From assembly GCA_023512255.1 (NCBI GenBank), contig JAILZY010000079.1:1-15701 (forward strand): a DNA stretch of 15,701 bases. Reading direction: 5' to 3'. The first letter of the stretch is position 1. Every line of letters begins with the position of its first letter. This document shows, one piece after another, positions 15,568 through 15,701 of the stretch. This stretch comes from a bacterium (GTDB taxonomy: Bacteria; SZUA-182; DTGQ01). The position numbers were made by a program, and so were the translations under genes. Below the pieces are notes generated by a model. That model saw nothing but the letters and a program-made list of their open reading frames with translations, was not told the origin of the DNA and ran no database searches.

Positions 15568-15580
15568 CTAGCCTCCTCTT

Positions 15581-15701
15581 TTAATCCAGGCAGGATGGCT
15601 GTCCGAGGTATTTCTTGAACAGGCAACAGGAGTCAGCCGGACTGACCTGCCCATTGTCATCGACATCAGCACACTCAGGGCATGGGCCTGTGCCAAGATA
15701 G
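15581..15701 (-). CDS. C-terminus of an upstream dockerin-containing protein (partial)
   Basis: The minus-strand frame enters at 15701 and ends at a TAA at 15583-15581 after 39 complete codons. It encodes the second half of a type I dockerin, ADVDDNGQVSPADSCCLFKK, and ends GQPSCLD. The last 77 bases at the edge are identical to the dockerin in the RHS gene, and the encoded segment differs from it only after the shared block (CLFKKYLG against YLFRKYLE). The dockerin is at the protein's extreme C-terminus, the usual position. The RHS gene starts 89 bases downstream on the same strand, so the two are probably co-transcribed. The rest of the protein lies outside the window. Confidence 0.88.
   Translation of the reverse strand, partial: YLGTGPCPECADVDDNGQVSPADSCCLFKKYLGQPSCLD
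15625..15701 (-). repeat. 77-bp exact repeat, edge copy
   Basis: This is the second copy of 13451-13527, truncated by the window end. The perfect identity across third codon positions points to a recent duplication or gene conversion between neighbouring genes. Confidence 0.95.

Overview
The window comes from a bacterial chromosome of moderate G+C, probably an uncultured or environmental anaerobe. The sequence shows bacterial Shine-Dalgarno sites, a few TTG/GTG-type starts, short dispersed and tandem repeats, and a very large secreted protein that combines RHS/YD repeats with cohesin, dockerin and MopE-type metal-binding modules. Such mixtures are typical of candidate-phylum and multicellular or biofilm-living bacteria. 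No rRNA, tRNA or universal marker is present, so I cannot place it taxonomically.

Layout: (1) 1-73 is the apparent 5' end of a divergent minus-strand gene. (2) 160-1571 holds two membrane-protein genes read rightward, a COG2426 small multidrug export-type protein and a DUF502 protein. (3) 1537-2652, minus strand, is a flippase-like (lysylphosphatidylglycerol synthase TM-type) integral membrane protein whose tail overlaps the DUF502 gene. (4) 2653-3024 is a divergent intergenic region with two good sigma70-type promoter candidates and a 24-bp tandem repeat that would lie in the flippase leader. (5) 3025-5936 is a two-gene unit: a MoxR-type AAA+ ATPase and a 640-aa protein that I tentatively connect to the TraB/ChaN/EreA-like (TIKI) superfamily. 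The usual VWA partner is absent. (6) 6108-8031 is a metabolic pair, an LsrF-like class I aldolase/thiolase and a zinc-dependent medium-chain dehydrogenase. (7) 8052-15491, minus strand, is a single 2479-aa Sec-exported RHS-repeat protein. (8) 15581-15701, minus strand, is the C-terminus of an upstream gene that ends in a dockerin almost identical to the one inside the giant protein.

The most distinctive part is the right half. The giant protein carries, in order, a signal peptide, a ThuA/GATase-like N-terminal domain, a Big_1-like Ig domain, a MopE-like calcium/copper-type motif block, a cohesin, a dockerin, two nearly identical He_PIG/cadherin-like domains, two more Ig-like domains, an RHS entry region, about 39 YD repeats of 21 residues, an RHS core ending in DPTGQ, and a 182-residue unrecognised helical C-terminal tip. 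A cohesin and a dockerin in one polypeptide, with a second dockerin protein immediately upstream, suggest an exported self-assembling or scaffolded surface complex that displays an RHS shell. The RHS tip may be an undescribed effector, but there is no obvious immunity gene downstream of it in the window.
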